DNA from: Bacteroidales bacterium UBA4360
Lineage (GTDB): Bacteria > Bacteroidota > Bacteroidia > Bacteroidales > UBA932
Length of the DNA stretch: 64,000 nt
Assembly (NCBI GenBank): GCA_002393945.1
Contig: DGSO01000011.1
Location: 138,966-202,965 of the forward strand
Direction: 5' to 3'
Position numbers and translations under genes: made by a program. The notes beneath the pieces were generated by a model. It saw only the letters and a list, made by a program, of their open reading frames with translations. It had not been told where the DNA came from and searched no databases. Positions within the stretch are counted from its first letter, which is position 1, and each line of letters starts with the position of its first letter. Positions 1-9,875 of this stretch are shown here, in pieces.

Positions 1-1
1 G

Positions 2-1432
2 GTGCGCCTTACCCCGGACCGCACGTCCATCATCAAGAACCCCCTCACGGGATGGGTCCTTTATGTGGGAAGGCAGTGGAACGACACATTCTGGAGCAGC
101 CAGAACTACGATGCCATGCCCACCTCTGACGGCACCACCGTGAAAGTGTCCGATTACGCCACCTGCGCCTATCTCAGGACCAGCTGGAAGAACCTGGAAC
201 CCACGGAAGGCAATTATGTATGGAAGGACCCCGCTTCCAATTTCTCAAAGCTTGTCGCAAGCCTCAGGGCACGCGGCCTCAAGATGTCTTTCCGCGTGGT
301 CGTAGACGGCCGTGACCAGGGACTGAACACCCCTGAATACGTTTTCAATGCCGGATGCGCCTATTACACGGACGGAACCCACACCACATGGAAATCCCCC
401 TATCCCGACGATCCCGTCTTCCAGGAGAAGTACGCAAAGTTCATCCGCGCCTTCGGCGAGGAGTTCAACGACCCCGACAAGACCGAATTCGTAGACGGCT
501 ACGGCCTTGGTCTATGGGGCGAGGGCCATACCTTGATTTATAAGGACAACGCCAACAAGGCCGCTGTCTTCGACTGGATTACGGACCTGTATCTGGAAGC
601 CTTCAGCAGGATTCCCCTGGTGATGAATTATCACAACACCATCGGCGATCCGATCAATGACAATAAGCTCAAGGCCGACACCGAAACCCTCCTTGACCGC
701 TGCGTGGAGAAGGGATACAGCCTTAGGAACGACGCCTTCGGCATGCATACGTACTATACAAAATGGCATCAGGGCTATGCCGCAAAGTGGTTCTACAAGC
801 GCCCCATAGTGATGGAAGGCGGTTTTGTCCTTAACACCCACCGCTACTGGATCTATCCGGAGGACGGCTACCGCGAGGGCCATCCGGAAGACGTCCGCCG
901 CGGAGAATACGAGCAGAGCGGGGAGAGCCACGTCAATATGATGGACTTCCGCACCAACGGCGAAATCCAGTCCTGGTTCAAGGATGCCTTCGACCTTGTG
1001 AAGAAGTTCAACCAGGAAGGCGGCTACCGCCTGTACCCGGACCAGATAACAGTCCCCGTGGAGGCCTTCCATGGTGCCGATGTCTCCATCTCCCACCGCT
1101 GGGTGAACCTTGGCTGGGGCTACTGCCCCGTGAACATCCCCCAGTGGAACCAGAAATACAAGGTGGCCTTCGCCCTTCTGGACCGCACCACTGAAGAGCC
1201 TGTGAAAGTGTTCGTATGCGAAGATACGGACCTCTCCCAGTGGCTCCAGGCAAAGCCCACCTCCTACAAGAGCACCATCAAGCTCAGCGGTTTCCCTGCA
1301 GGCCGATACACCTGGGCCGTAGGGCTCGTAGACCGCACCAGGGACAATGCGATAGGGCTCAACATGTCGGTCAAGGAAAGCTTTCTCACCAAGGACGGCT
1401 GGGCCAGGATAGCAGATGTGACAATCAAATAA
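2..1432 (+). CDS. DUF4832-type glycoside-hydrolase-like protein, 5' end cut by window
   Basis: The reading frame is open at the window edge, so the true start and any signal peptide lie to the left. The visible 476 residues begin at the point where the paralogue at 11652 has just finished its lipoprotein signal and spacer (TPDRTSIIKNPLTGW here, SPDRETMYRNPFSGW there). The fold reads as a TIM-barrel of about 330 residues followed by a beta-sandwich, the arrangement of DUF4874/DUF4832 proteins. Two acidic residues sit in motifs shared by both copies, E174 in WGEGH and E272 in MEGG (counted from base 2), and are candidates for acid/base and nucleophile; this is inference. It lies 19 bases before the susC-like gene and so probably belongs to the same locus. 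Substrate unknown; the glycosidase role is likely but not proven. Confidence 0.75.
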   Translation: MRLTPDRTSIIKNPLTGWVLYVGRQWNDTFWSSQNYDAMPTSDGTTVKVSDYATCAYLRTSWKNLEPTEGNYVWKDPASNFSKLVASLRARGLKMSFRVVVDGRDQGLNTPEYVFNAGCAYYTDGTHTTWKSPYPDDPVFQEKYAKFIRAFGEEFNDPDKTEFVDGYGLGLWGEGHTLIYKDNANKAAVFDWITDLYLEAFSRIPLVMNYHNTIGDPINDNKLKADTETLLDRCVEKGYSLRNDAFGMHTYYTKWHQGYAAKWFYKRPIVMEGGFVLNTHRYWIYPEDGYREGHPEDVRRGEYEQSGESHVNMMDFRTNGEIQSWFKDAFDLVKKFNQEGGYRLYPDQITVPVEAFHGADVSISHRWVNLGWGYCPVNIPQWNQKYKVAFALLDRTTEEPVKVFVCEDTDLSQWLQAKPTSYKSTIKLSGFPAGRYTWAVGLVDRTRDNAIGLNMSVKESFLTKDGWARIADVTIK

Positions 1433-1451
1433 CCAAAATAACAGATTCTTT

Positions 1452-4400
1452 ATGAAAAACATGCTCAGAACACTCCGGAAACCGGTACTCTTCTGCCTGG
1501 CACTGCTCGCAGGAGCGGCGCTCCACGCGCAGACGGGAAAGGTGACCGGAACGGTGCTGGACGAAAACGGCGAACCCCTCGTAGGAGCCGGCGTAGTAGT
1601 CAAAGGCACCACTAACGGCACCATGACAGGTATCAACGGCGAATTCTCGCTTGACGTACCCAAGGGTGCGACTCTGACGTTCTCGTTCATCGGATATCTC
1701 GATGCCGAGATTGCCCCCGGAACGCGTTCCAACCTGGAAATAAGGATGGAACCGGACACTAAACTCCTTGACGAGGTTGTCGTCATCGGATACGGCACCG
1801 TGAAGCGCAAGGACCTTACCGGCTCCGTGGCTTCCGCCAGGGGCGAGGACATCGAGGCCCGCAAGACCACAACCCTTTCCACGGCTCTCCAGGGCTCAAT
1901 GTCCGGCGTCATGGTAACCCGTGACAACTCCGCTCCGGGTGCAGGCGCAGGAAGCATCAGGGTGAGGGGTATAACCACCATCGGCACCACTGACCCGCTC
2001 ATCATCGTGGACGGCGTCCAGACTTCCAGCCTTGACTACGTGAACCCTGCCGATGTAGAGAGCATTTCCGTCCTCAAGGATGCCGCCGCTGCTTCAATCT
2101 ACGGTTCCAAGGCCGCTGCAGGCGTTATCCTCGTGACCACCAAGCGCGGAGACAAGTCCAGCATGAACCTCACCTACACCGGCGAATATGGCCTGGAAAT
2201 CCCCACCGCCGAGCCCGACATGGTGGGCCTCACCCGCTATCTGGAGATGTACAACGAGCTCCTCTACAACGACAACCCCACCGCCGGTTTCTTCCAGCAG
2301 TACACTGCCGATCAGGTGAAGAACTGGGTCAAGAACAACCAGACAGACCCCAACCACTATCCCATCACGGACTGGCGCGGTCTCATGATGAATGACTTCG
2401 CACCCCGCCAGACCCACCAGGTGGCCGTTTCCGGCGGCAACGACATGGTAAGGACCAAGGTGTCCCTCTCCTACGACGAGGTTGACGGCCTGTACGAAGG
2501 CCGCGGTTTCCAGCGCTATATGCTCAGGACCAACAACGACTTCGAGATTATCAAGGACAAGCTCAGCGCCAGCCTTGACATCAACGTGAGAAGGGGAAAA
2601 AACCGCAACACGGTTTACAACCCTTTCAGCGACATGAGAAAGACTCCTGCCATCTATGCAGCCATGTGGGACGACGGAAGGATTGCCGAAGGCAAGTCCG
2701 GCGCCAACCCCTACGGCCTTCTCAAGTACGGCGGCAACAGCACTTCCTGGAGCACCCAGATAGGCGGTAAGGGCATGATCGAGTACAAGCCTTTCAAGGG
2801 CATGAGCATCCAGGCCATCATCTCCCCGTTCATCAACTATACCAAGAGCAAGCAGTTCAAGCTGGCAACTTACTATACCCTCATGGACGACCCTGAGGCC
2901 TTCGGCGGCTGGCTCGAAGGCGGCGGCAGCACCTATGCTACCAACGACCTTTCCGAAACCCGTAACGACAGCTATACCGTTACCTCCCAGCTCATAGCGA
3001 ACTACAGCAACACTTTTGCCGAAAAGCACAGCATCAACCTCATGGCAGGTTACGAGGGCTACGTGCTCAAGAGCGAAAGCCTCACCGCCGGCCGTGACCA
3101 GTACGAGCTCACGCAGTATCCTTATCTTAACATCGGCCCCGAGGACTTTCAGACCAACTCCGGAAACGGCAGCGAGTTCACGTCCAACTCCGTTTTCGGC
3201 CGTGCGATGTACGATTTCGGCGGCAAGTATCTCCTGCAGGCCAACGTGCGTTACGACGGTTCTTCCCGCTTCGCAAGGAAGTACCGCTGGGGCCTGTTCC
3301 CTTCGGTATCGGCAGGCTGGGTTGTCTCTGAAGAGCCTTTCATGAGCGCCCTGAAGCCGGTTGTCTCCTTCCTTAAGCTGCGCGCCAGCTGGGGCCAGCT
3401 GGGAAATGAGCGTATCGGCAGCAATTACTTCCCTTACCTTGCCCTCATGACCTTCGGGGACGCCCTCTTCTACAATAACGGCAGCGTGGTTTCCAACAAG
3501 ACCGCCGCACAGAGGGGCCTCGCCGTTGAGGACATCACCTGGGAGACCACCACTTCCACCGACTTCGGCCTTGACGCCACTTTCTTCGCTAACCGCCTCA
3601 AGCTGGGCTTCGACTACTATGTGAAGCATACCGACGACATGCTCCTTGGCATAGAGATTCCCTGGATGATGGGTTACAGCAAGCCCAATACCAACGCCGG
3701 ACGCATGTCCACAAGGGGTTGGGACCTGGATCTTGGCTGGAGCGACCGCAAGGGCGATTTCACCTACAGCATAAGCGCCAACCTCTCCGACTTCCTCTCC
3801 GTGATGGATTACCTCAATGATGCCGATATCATCGGCTCCAGCACCATCCAGAGGGCAGGGGAGTACTACAACGCCTACTACGGCTACAAGAGCGCCGGCC
3901 TCTTCCTCACCCAGGAAGACGTTGACAACTCTGCAAAGCTGAACAACCAGGTCACCGTGGGCGATATCAAGTATGTCGATATCTCCGGTCCCGACGGCGA
4001 GCCCGACGGCAAGATCTCCCCGGAATACGACCGCGTGGTCCTCGGCAACCAGCTTCCCCGTTTCCAGTTTGGCGGAAACATCAACCTGGGATACAAGAAC
4101 TGGGATATGTCGGTGGCCTTCCAGGGCATCGGCAAGAAGAATTCCTACATGGGTTCCGCCATGGTGCAGCCCCTCAGGGACAACTATGGAAACATCCCCG
4201 CCATCATCGAAGACAGGTACTGGAGCGTGTTCAACACCGACGAGGATAACGCCCGCGCTCAGTATCCCCGCCTCACCAAGACCGGAATCAGCAACAACTA
4301 CGCTATTTCCGACTACTGGATCTTCAACGGCGCATACTTCCGTCTCAAGAACGTTACCGTGGGCTATACCCTGCCCCAGAACGTGACCAAAATCATCGGC

Positions 4401-4541
4401 ATGAAGAAAGTGAGGGTGTATGCAAGCGCGTCAGACCTCTTCTGCCTGAGCCATTACCCCAAGGGCTGGGACCCTGAAATGGGTTACACATCCTATCCTA
4501 TAACCACTTCCGTCCTTGCAGGTGTATCCGTAAAATTCTAA
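1452..4541 (+). CDS. SusC/RagA-like TonB-dependent outer-membrane transporter
   Basis: This is a 1029-residue outer-membrane importer that moves oligosaccharides into the periplasm using TonB energy. After a signal peptide ending near LHAQ comes a carboxypeptidase-regulatory-like beta-sandwich (about residues 27-100), then the typical junction DEVVVIGYGT. A plug domain follows (GSVASARGEDIEARKTTTLS onward, with the SIRVRGITTIG and PLIIVDGVQ motifs), then a long beta-barrel ending in an aromatic residue (KF). Length and order are standard for the SusC family. The susD-like gene begins 4 bases downstream, so the pair is co-translated. No sigma/anti-sigma or hybrid two-component regulator is visible nearby; it may lie to the left of the window. 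Confidence 0.97.
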   Translation: MKNMLRTLRKPVLFCLALLAGAALHAQTGKVTGTVLDENGEPLVGAGVVVKGTTNGTMTGINGEFSLDVPKGATLTFSFIGYLDAEIAPGTRSNLEIRMEPDTKLLDEVVVIGYGTVKRKDLTGSVASARGEDIEARKTTTLSTALQGSMSGVMVTRDNSAPGAGAGSIRVRGITTIGTTDPLIIVDGVQTSSLDYVNPADVESISVLKDAAAASIYGSKAAAGVILVTTKRGDKSSMNLTYTGEYGLEIPTAEPDMVGLTRYLEMYNELLYNDNPTAGFFQQYTADQVKNWVKNNQTDPNHYPITDWRGLMMNDFAPRQTHQVAVSGGNDMVRTKVSLSYDEVDGLYEGRGFQRYMLRTNNDFEIIKDKLSASLDINVRRGKNRNTVYNPFSDMRKTPAIYAAMWDDGRIAEGKSGANPYGLLKYGGNSTSWSTQIGGKGMIEYKPFKGMSIQAIISPFINYTKSKQFKLATYYTLMDDPEAFGGWLEGGGSTYATNDLSETRNDSYTVTSQLIANYSNTFAEKHSINLMAGYEGYVLKSESLTAGRDQYELTQYPYLNIGPEDFQTNSGNGSEFTSNSVFGRAMYDFGGKYLLQANVRYDGSSRFARKYRWGLFPSVSAGWVVSEEPFMSALKPVVSFLKLRASWGQLGNERIGSNYFPYLALMTFGDALFYNNGSVVSNKTAAQRGLAVEDITWETTTSTDFGLDATFFANRLKLGFDYYVKHTDDMLLGIEIPWMMGYSKPNTNAGRMSTRGWDLDLGWSDRKGDFTYSISANLSDFLSVMDYLNDADIIGSSTIQRAGEYYNAYYGYKSAGLFLTQEDVDNSAKLNNQVTVGDIKYVDISGPDGEPDGKISPEYDRVVLGNQLPRFQFGGNINLGYKNWDMSVAFQGIGKKNSYMGSAMVQPLRDNYGNIPAIIEDRYWSVFNTDEDNARAQYPRLTKTGISNNYAISDYWIFNGAYFRLKNVTVGYTLPQNVTKIIGMKKVRVYASASDLFCLSHYPKGWDPEMGYTSYPITTSVLAGVSVKF

Positions 4542-4545
4542 GAAT

Positions 4546-6249
4546 ATGAAAAAGTCATTATACATACTCTTTGCCGCAGCGCTTCTCTCTTCCTGCATCT
4601 CCATGGACATGACTCCCAAGAGCCAGGGAAGCAGCGCCTCATGGTACACCACTGAGACAGAACTCAACATGGCGGTGAGCGAGTTTTATATCCTGGGCTA
4701 CTGGGATTACACCATCAGCCATGAGCAGTGGAGCGACAATTTCACCTACCGCAACACCAACCGCAACGACATCCTCGAGGGCACCGTCAACGGGCAGACC
4801 TGGGATGCCTACCATATCTGGGAACAGGCCTACAAGCTCATCTCCCGCGCCAACTCACTTTTGGAGAACATCCACCGCGCAGAGGAAGCCGGCATGTCCG
4901 AAGAAAAGGTGAACCGCTTCAAGGCCGAGGCCTGCTTTGCCCGTGCCTGCAAGTACGGTGACCTCGTCTTCTACTTCGGCGACGTTCCCTACATCGACAG
5001 GTACCAGACCATCCAGGAGGCCGAACAGAACGGCCGCACTCCCGTCAATACCATCAAGGCCAGCATCTACGAGGATTTCGACTTCGCGGCCAAGTATCTG
5101 CCCCAGAGCTACGCCGGTACCTCCATGCACTTCACTAAGGGTGCAGCCCTTGCCATGAAGGCACGTTACGCCCTGTGGCTGGGAGACTACGACATCGCCG
5201 CCCAGGCAGCCAAAGACTGCATGGACCTTGGCGTCTACTCCCTCCAGAGCGACTACAGCGACATCTTCTGGCAGAGCACAGGTCTCATCGACGAGAAGAT
5301 TTTCTGCATCCCCCGTTCCATCGAGGCAAGCGTCGTCCTGGACGTGTGGTATGTCAACAACTCCCTGCCCAGGAATGCAGGCGGTTATGCGGCCTACACC
5401 CCTTCATGGGACCTTCTCGCATCATACCTCTGCACCGACGGCCTTCCCATCGACGAATCTCCCCTGTTCGACAGCACGAATCCCTTCAAGAACCGTGACC
5501 CGCGCTGCACCAAGACCATCGTGGAGTTCGGCACGGTGCACTGTGACTTCATTTACAATCCTTCACCTGCGGCCACCACTACCACAAAGGCTTCCACAGG
5601 GGCTTCCCAGTCCAACCAGGACAGCCGCGCCGTCAACCAGTACGCTTCCTTCAACGGCCTCCTTCTCAAGAAAGGCGTTGACCTGAGCTACACCGAAAAC
5701 GGCAAGCAGGTACAGAGCGACTTCCTCATCATGCGCTATGCCGATGTCCTCCTCATGTATGCCGAGGCCAAAATCGAGCTTGGCGAAATCGACGCAAGCG
5801 TCCTGAATGCCATCAACACCGTGCGTGCCCGCGCCTATGGCGTGAACGCTGCAAATACCGCCCTGTATCCCGCAGTGACGGCTACAGACCAGGCCACCCT
5901 CAGGAAGGCCGTCCGCATCGAGCGACGCATGGAGCTTGCCTTTGAGTGCCTCCGTTATGAGGACCTCATCCGCTGGCGCCTTGCAGAGAAGGCTCTGAAC
6001 ACCTACAACTACATCAACCTTGACGCTACCGCCTGCCTCGAGAAGGTGGTGAACAAGGGCTACTGGTTCTGGGGCATCACCCCCGAAATCGATGAAGACG
6101 GCATTGCCGATTTTTCTGCACTCAAGGAAGCCGGCCTGTGCCAGGAAGGCGCAAAACGCAATTTCCCTGCAAGACAGTATCTCCTTCCCATCCCTACGCA
6201 TGACATCGAACTCTCCGGTGGTAATCTTGTAAACAATGAAGGCTATTGA
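4546..6249 (+). CDS. SusD/RagB-like glycan-binding lipoprotein
   Basis: This 567-residue surface lipoprotein forms the lid of the SusC transporter and captures glycan. The lipobox LLSSC puts the lipidated Cys at residue 17. The N-terminal helical region (YILGYWDYTISHEQWSDNF, then a WEQAYKLISRANSLLENI helix) and the middle segment FKAEACFARA match the TPR-like SusD core. The C-terminus ends with the family signature ARQYLLPIPTHDIELSGGNL. It follows susC-like by 4 bases and overlaps the upstream region of the susE-like gene. The pairing with SusC is unambiguous; ligand specificity cannot be read from the sequence. Confidence 0.96.
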   Translation: MKKSLYILFAAALLSSCISMDMTPKSQGSSASWYTTETELNMAVSEFYILGYWDYTISHEQWSDNFTYRNTNRNDILEGTVNGQTWDAYHIWEQAYKLISRANSLLENIHRAEEAGMSEEKVNRFKAEACFARACKYGDLVFYFGDVPYIDRYQTIQEAEQNGRTPVNTIKASIYEDFDFAAKYLPQSYAGTSMHFTKGAALAMKARYALWLGDYDIAAQAAKDCMDLGVYSLQSDYSDIFWQSTGLIDEKIFCIPRSIEASVVLDVWYVNNSLPRNAGGYAAYTPSWDLLASYLCTDGLPIDESPLFDSTNPFKNRDPRCTKTIVEFGTVHCDFIYNPSPAATTTTKASTGASQSNQDSRAVNQYASFNGLLLKKGVDLSYTENGKQVQSDFLIMRYADVLLMYAEAKIELGEIDASVLNAINTVRARAYGVNAANTALYPAVTATDQATLRKAVRIERRMELAFECLRYEDLIRWRLAEKALNTYNYINLDATACLEKVVNKGYWFWGITPEIDEDGIADFSALKEAGLCQEGAKRNFPARQYLLPIPTHDIELSGGNLVNNEGY

Positions 6250-6253
6250 TATC

Positions 6254-7870
6254 ATGAAAAAGTTAACCGTAGCGCTTGCTTCCCTGGCCTTCGCGGCCTG
6301 CACGGGTTGCATCAAGCATAACATAGACAACTCCTATTCGAAGTCCAACTCCATCATGGAGATCCAGGCTTCCGCCTCCTCCGTCGTACTGGACGAATCC
6401 AAGCCGGACGACGTTGCCCTCACCATCAGCTGGACACCAGCCTTTGACTATGGTGACGACTATGTGATGACATACGAATACTCCGTTGAGGTTCCGTCCT
6501 CCAAGGCATCGGCCCTCACCGAATACGAGGACGACGGCATCTTCACCCGCACCTATACGAACAAGCAGCTCCAGGATATGCTCACGGGCCATTTCGCCCA
6601 GGAGACCCGCAAGAAGGGCCAGATCAAGTTCAGCATCTCTGCGACCTACAGCGGCCCCCGCGTGGTGCTCCCGGACATGTCCTCCGTCACCGTTGACGTA
6701 AAGACCTGGGGCCCCGTGAAATTCGCGGCCGAAAAGGTCTTCCTTGGCGGAACTGCCGTCTCCGAGCAGGAGCTTACCGCAAGCGGCAGCCTCTATATCT
6801 GGCAGGGAAGCCTCTCCAAGGGCAAAATCAACTTCCCCATCCAGTATGAAGGCGAGAACAACACCATCATCCCCGCTTCCGGTGCCGATACCGCAGTCTC
6901 CGGCGACGCCCAGCCTGCACAGGCCGTAGAAGGAGCCTCTTCCTTCGGATGGACCATTGCCGCCGACGACAATTACCGCGTCACCCTCAATATGAACGCA
7001 AAGACCGTCACCGTCATCCCCACCTCCCAGATTTTCGAGGTCGAGAAGATATTCCTCGGCGGCAGCGCTGCTCCCGGCGAAGACATCGAGGTGGCTCCCA
7101 CCCTGGAGAACCCCGCCGTGTACGCCTACCATGGCGAGCTCAAGGCCGGCAACCTCTATCTGCCGGTGCTCTTTGACGAGGCCACAACCCTCTCAATCGT
7201 CCCTGCAGGCAGCTCCCACGCCATTGCCGACGGCGAGACCGTCAGCTTCGGCCAGGCCCTTACTGCCAGCGCACCTTCCTCCAAGTACTGGACTATCGAG
7301 ACCGACGGCGTCTACCGCATCGTGATTGACACCGACGCCAAGACCATCGCCATCTATTCTCCTGCAACGGATCCCAAGAACAAGGAAGTCTCCTACAACA
7401 ACACCGTGGACAAGATCAATCCTTACACTCAGGAGGTCACCGAACTCTGGATGTGGGGCGGTTTCAACGCTGCTGAAAAGGATGCCGATCAGGCAAAGGC
7501 CGGCTTCATGAAGAAGTACACTCTCCAGCAGAGCGCAGCCAATCCTTACGTCTTCGTCTACTTCGGAGAGGCACTTCCCAGAAAGACCGGAAACTACAAC
7601 TCCAAGAACGCAGAGACCGGGGCAACCTCCGGCGCAGGATGGCTTACCTTCCTCGTGAGCAACATTGAGAACAACGTCTACGCATACGGCTCCACTGCCA
7701 ATGCAAAGCGCAACGACCACACCGGTACCGTAGAGCCCGCCCTTGGCGAGACTTCCACCATCGTGGGCGGTCAGAGCGATAACCGCTATGCATACTTCGT
7801 GATTCCCGAAGGCGCCAACTACGTGGAAGTTGACATTGACAAGATGACAGTAGTATTTGACAAACGATAA
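6254..7870 (+). CDS. SusE-like surface glycan-binding lipoprotein
   Basis: About 538 residues. I chose the ATG at 6254 rather than 6236 because it gives a clean signal, MKKLTVALASLAFAACTGC, with lipobox Cys at 16 or 19. The N-terminal 120 residues (SIMEIQASASSVVLDESKPDDVALTISW) are an Ig-like SusE domain. Two related carbohydrate-binding-like modules follow, each opening with a KVFLGG or KIFLGG element and closing with a W-T-I / Y-R-V-T or Y-R-I-V strand pair (about residues 160-255 and 265-370). The C-terminal 160 residues form a further beta-rich domain. The protein would sit on the cell surface with SusCD and help bind substrate. SusE/F members vary a lot, so the name describes position and architecture rather than an orthologue. 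Confidence 0.85.
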   Translation: MKKLTVALASLAFAACTGCIKHNIDNSYSKSNSIMEIQASASSVVLDESKPDDVALTISWTPAFDYGDDYVMTYEYSVEVPSSKASALTEYEDDGIFTRTYTNKQLQDMLTGHFAQETRKKGQIKFSISATYSGPRVVLPDMSSVTVDVKTWGPVKFAAEKVFLGGTAVSEQELTASGSLYIWQGSLSKGKINFPIQYEGENNTIIPASGADTAVSGDAQPAQAVEGASSFGWTIAADDNYRVTLNMNAKTVTVIPTSQIFEVEKIFLGGSAAPGEDIEVAPTLENPAVYAYHGELKAGNLYLPVLFDEATTLSIVPAGSSHAIADGETVSFGQALTASAPSSKYWTIETDGVYRIVIDTDAKTIAIYSPATDPKNKEVSYNNTVDKINPYTQEVTELWMWGGFNAAEKDADQAKAGFMKKYTLQQSAANPYVFVYFGEALPRKTGNYNSKNAETGATSGAGWLTFLVSNIENNVYAYGSTANAKRNDHTGTVEPALGETSTIVGGQSDNRYAYFVIPEGANYVEVDIDKMTVVFDKR

Positions 7871-7872
7871 CC

Positions 7873-8031
7873 ATGAAAAAAACCACCATCAGGAAGGGCT
7901 ATGAGACCCCTTCTTCAACAACCGTAAGCATCAAGGCCGAAGCGCCCATCTGCGCCAGCGGAGACTTTGAAGACACCGCCTGGACAGACTCCATCATTGA
8001 CAATATAGCCGACGTTGATTTTATCTTTTAG
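7873..8031 (+). CDS. microprotein (52 aa) preceding a surface lipoprotein gene
   Basis: A short frame begins with ATG two bases after the susE-like stop and ends 4 bases before the next lipoprotein ATG. It starts MKKTTIRKGYETPSSTTVSI and contains the segment EAPICASG, then an acidic C-terminus ending DVDFIF. The same layout (basic MKK start, Y..P, a V/I-x-E stretch, a small S/G-rich patch, acidic tail) is seen in the frames at 9723 and, more loosely, 34958, each also directly ahead of a fimbrillin-like lipoprotein. The tight spacing suggests translational coupling. It has no signal peptide or membrane segment. Function unknown; I recall similar short Bacteroidales peptides but cannot name a family. 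Confidence 0.6.
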   Translation: MKKTTIRKGYETPSSTTVSIKAEAPICASGDFEDTAWTDSIIDNIADVDFIF

Positions 8032-8035
8032 GACC

Positions 8036-9721
8036 ATGAAAAAGTATTCATTCATTTTTGCAGCACTTGCCGTGATAGCGGCAGGCTGCGCCAAGGAAGA
8101 TAATATCGCTGAAAGCCAGGATATCACCGCGGAAGAGGCTTCTTCCGTAGTTTTCACCGCCGGTATCGACACCAAGGCACATATTGAGGGAACCGCAGTG
8201 AATTGGGACGCCTCCGACGCCATAACCGTCTGGAACGGAACCGCCGCCGCTGAGTTCACCACCACCGACAGCGGTGCCACCGCAACCTTCACCACCGCGG
8301 CCGCTTTCGCATCTGCAGCCTCCTACGTGGCCCTTTATCCTGCCGATGCAGGCGCCTCCTTCAGCGCCGGCAGCGTGAGCACCACCCTGCCTGAGGCCCA
8401 GACCGCAGCCGCCGGCACCTTCGACCCGGCTGCCAACCTTGCCGTTGCAAGCAGCACCACTACGGCCCTTGCCTTCAGCAACCTGGTGTCCTACCTTAAA
8501 TTCACCGTCCCTGCGGGCATGGATGACCTTACCTCCGTTTCCTTCAAGGGCAACGCCGGCGAAAAGGTAGCCGGCGCCGCCACCGTGAACGTCGGCACCA
8601 AGGCCCTCACCGCCACCGGCTCCGAAACCGCCACACTTTCCGGCACCTTCACCGAAGGCGAGACCTACTATATAGCTATTGCTCCTCAGCGCTTTGCCAC
8701 AGGTTACACCGTTACGGTAGTGCGCGGCGGCGGCTCTTATGACATGGTCTCCAATGCCGATGTCACCTTCGCCCGCAGCGAATCCCGCAATATCGGCAAT
8801 GTATGGGACGGCAAAACCGTAGCCGTGCTTTCCGGAGCCGCAGTTGCTTCTCCCACCAAGATGACAAAGGTCGAAGGCGAGGACGGAAAGATTCAGTTTG
8901 ACGAAGTGTTCACGTATCGCGGTGCCCTCAGTGCAGGTGCACTCAATATCAACGCCGCATATACCGGAACTGCAATCCAGGGCGGCATCACCATCCCTGC
9001 CGACGGCAATTATCATGTGATGTACAATGAGACCTCCGGACGCCTCAGGGTTTACTCCCAGGAGATGTACGTGGACTTCCTTCGCTCCAACGAGCACGGC
9101 GCATCCGTCGCTCCCTGGAAGATGCTCAGGAACATCGATCCCGACACCGTGGACGATACCGCTCCCAACTACACCCTGGTAGACTATGACGGAAACCTCA
9201 CCGGCGCAAGGTGCGACCTTACAAACTTCACCGCCTCCAATGATGACTACAAGTATAAAGGCACCGGCGGAAACGACAGGAACATGCCTTCATACTATGC
9301 CGACGACGAAGAATGGACCAAGGGCGCACTCTATGACGGGCTTCAGATTCTCCACGCAACCGGTGCAGATTCTGACGAACTCTCCATTACCATCTCCGGC
9401 CTCAGCGCTTCCGACAAGTACGATTTCCGCCTTGTGGGCGCCAGGTTCAATGCAAGCGCCGCTGCAAGAAAGACCCAGTATGTCCTTGTGGGCGCAACTA
9501 CAAGCGAGCCTCAGTATGTATTCCAGGGATGGAAGCCTGCCAATACTGCCGCAATGGCAACTTACAATTTCATGTCAGTTCACAAGGTTGACTTCGACGG
9601 CATTACTCCCGACTCTGAAGGAAAGGTCGTGATCAAGGTCAAGGGCGTTGATACCGGTACTCGTGCCGATGCCCACCTGAATGCCCTCAGAATAGCAAAA
9701 GTAGTTTATTCCAAGAACTAA
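8036..9721 (+). CDS. surface lipoprotein with fimbrillin-like N-terminus and C-terminal binding-like module
   Basis: About 561 residues from the ATG at 8036, chosen over 8015 because it yields the signal MKKYSFIFAALAVIAAGC with lipidated Cys18. Residues about 45-260 resemble fimbrillin-like domains (FTAGIDTKA, then VNWDASDAITVWNG and a Ser/Thr/Ala-rich beta region). The last 120 residues carry a beta-sandwich-like module with SGLSASDKYDFRLVGARFN and ITPDSEGKVVIKVKG, shared with the lipoproteins at 9876 and 19093. The N-terminal half is nearly the same as that of the 9876 gene, indicating tandem duplication. It probably displays on the cell surface as an accessory binding protein of the locus; a structural (pilin) role is less likely given the context. 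Confidence 0.75.
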   Translation: MKKYSFIFAALAVIAAGCAKEDNIAESQDITAEEASSVVFTAGIDTKAHIEGTAVNWDASDAITVWNGTAAAEFTTTDSGATATFTTAAAFASAASYVALYPADAGASFSAGSVSTTLPEAQTAAAGTFDPAANLAVASSTTTALAFSNLVSYLKFTVPAGMDDLTSVSFKGNAGEKVAGAATVNVGTKALTATGSETATLSGTFTEGETYYIAIAPQRFATGYTVTVVRGGGSYDMVSNADVTFARSESRNIGNVWDGKTVAVLSGAAVASPTKMTKVEGEDGKIQFDEVFTYRGALSAGALNINAAYTGTAIQGGITIPADGNYHVMYNETSGRLRVYSQEMYVDFLRSNEHGASVAPWKMLRNIDPDTVDDTAPNYTLVDYDGNLTGARCDLTNFTASNDDYKYKGTGGNDRNMPSYYADDEEWTKGALYDGLQILHATGADSDELSITISGLSASDKYDFRLVGARFNASAAARKTQYVLVGATTSEPQYVFQGWKPANTAAMATYNFMSVHKVDFDGITPDSEGKVVIKVKGVDTGTRADAHLNALRIAKVVYSKN

Positions 9722-9722
9722 G

Positions 9723-9872
9723 ATGATGAAAAAGACAAATAATGAGCGGGGGAGGGAATACTCCTCCCCCGTTTGCGAAACGATCGAACTCCGGATGGGT
9801 TCTACAATAATGAGCGGAGAAGGCGTATGGGGAGACGGCATCGGTAATGAAGACGGTCAGGGAGATTTCTAG
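9723..9872 (+). CDS. microprotein (49 aa) preceding the duplicated lipoprotein gene
   Basis: The frame opens ATGATGAAAAAG one base after the preceding stop and ends 3 bases before the ATG at 9876. Residues include YSSPVCETIELRMGSTIMSG followed by a Gly/Asp/Glu-rich tail ending GQGDF. It matches the layout of the microprotein at 7873 (MKKT start, Y..P, hydrophobic/acidic strand, Ser-Gly patch, acidic end), and the two sit at equivalent positions before a duplicated pair of lipoproteins, so the duplication unit was microprotein plus lipoprotein. A strong hairpin (9747-9771) lies inside the coding region. Function unknown. Confidence 0.55.
   Translation: MMKKTNNERGREYSSPVCETIELRMGSTIMSGEGVWGDGIGNEDGQGDF
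9747..9771 (+). repeat. perfect 9-bp GC-rich hairpin within the 9723 frame
   Basis: CGGGGGAGG (9747-9755) and CCTCCCCCG (9763-9771) are exact inverse complements around a 7-base loop. The stem is very stable and lies between two duplicated lipoprotein genes, so it could slow transcripts or protect the upstream message from decay. There is no long T-run after it, only TTTG, so a strong intrinsic terminator is unlikely. Confidence 0.55.
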
Positions 9873-9875
9873 GCT

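Noticed and set aside
2..60. Apparent GTG start of the first gene
   Set aside because: The paralogue shows that a signal peptide and spacer precede this point, so the gene is simply cut by the window.
512..2005. 497-codon minus-strand frame (and a similar 511-codon one at 2094-3629)
   Set aside because: Antisense to the DUF4832 and susC-like genes; low-complexity composition with no recognisable motif.
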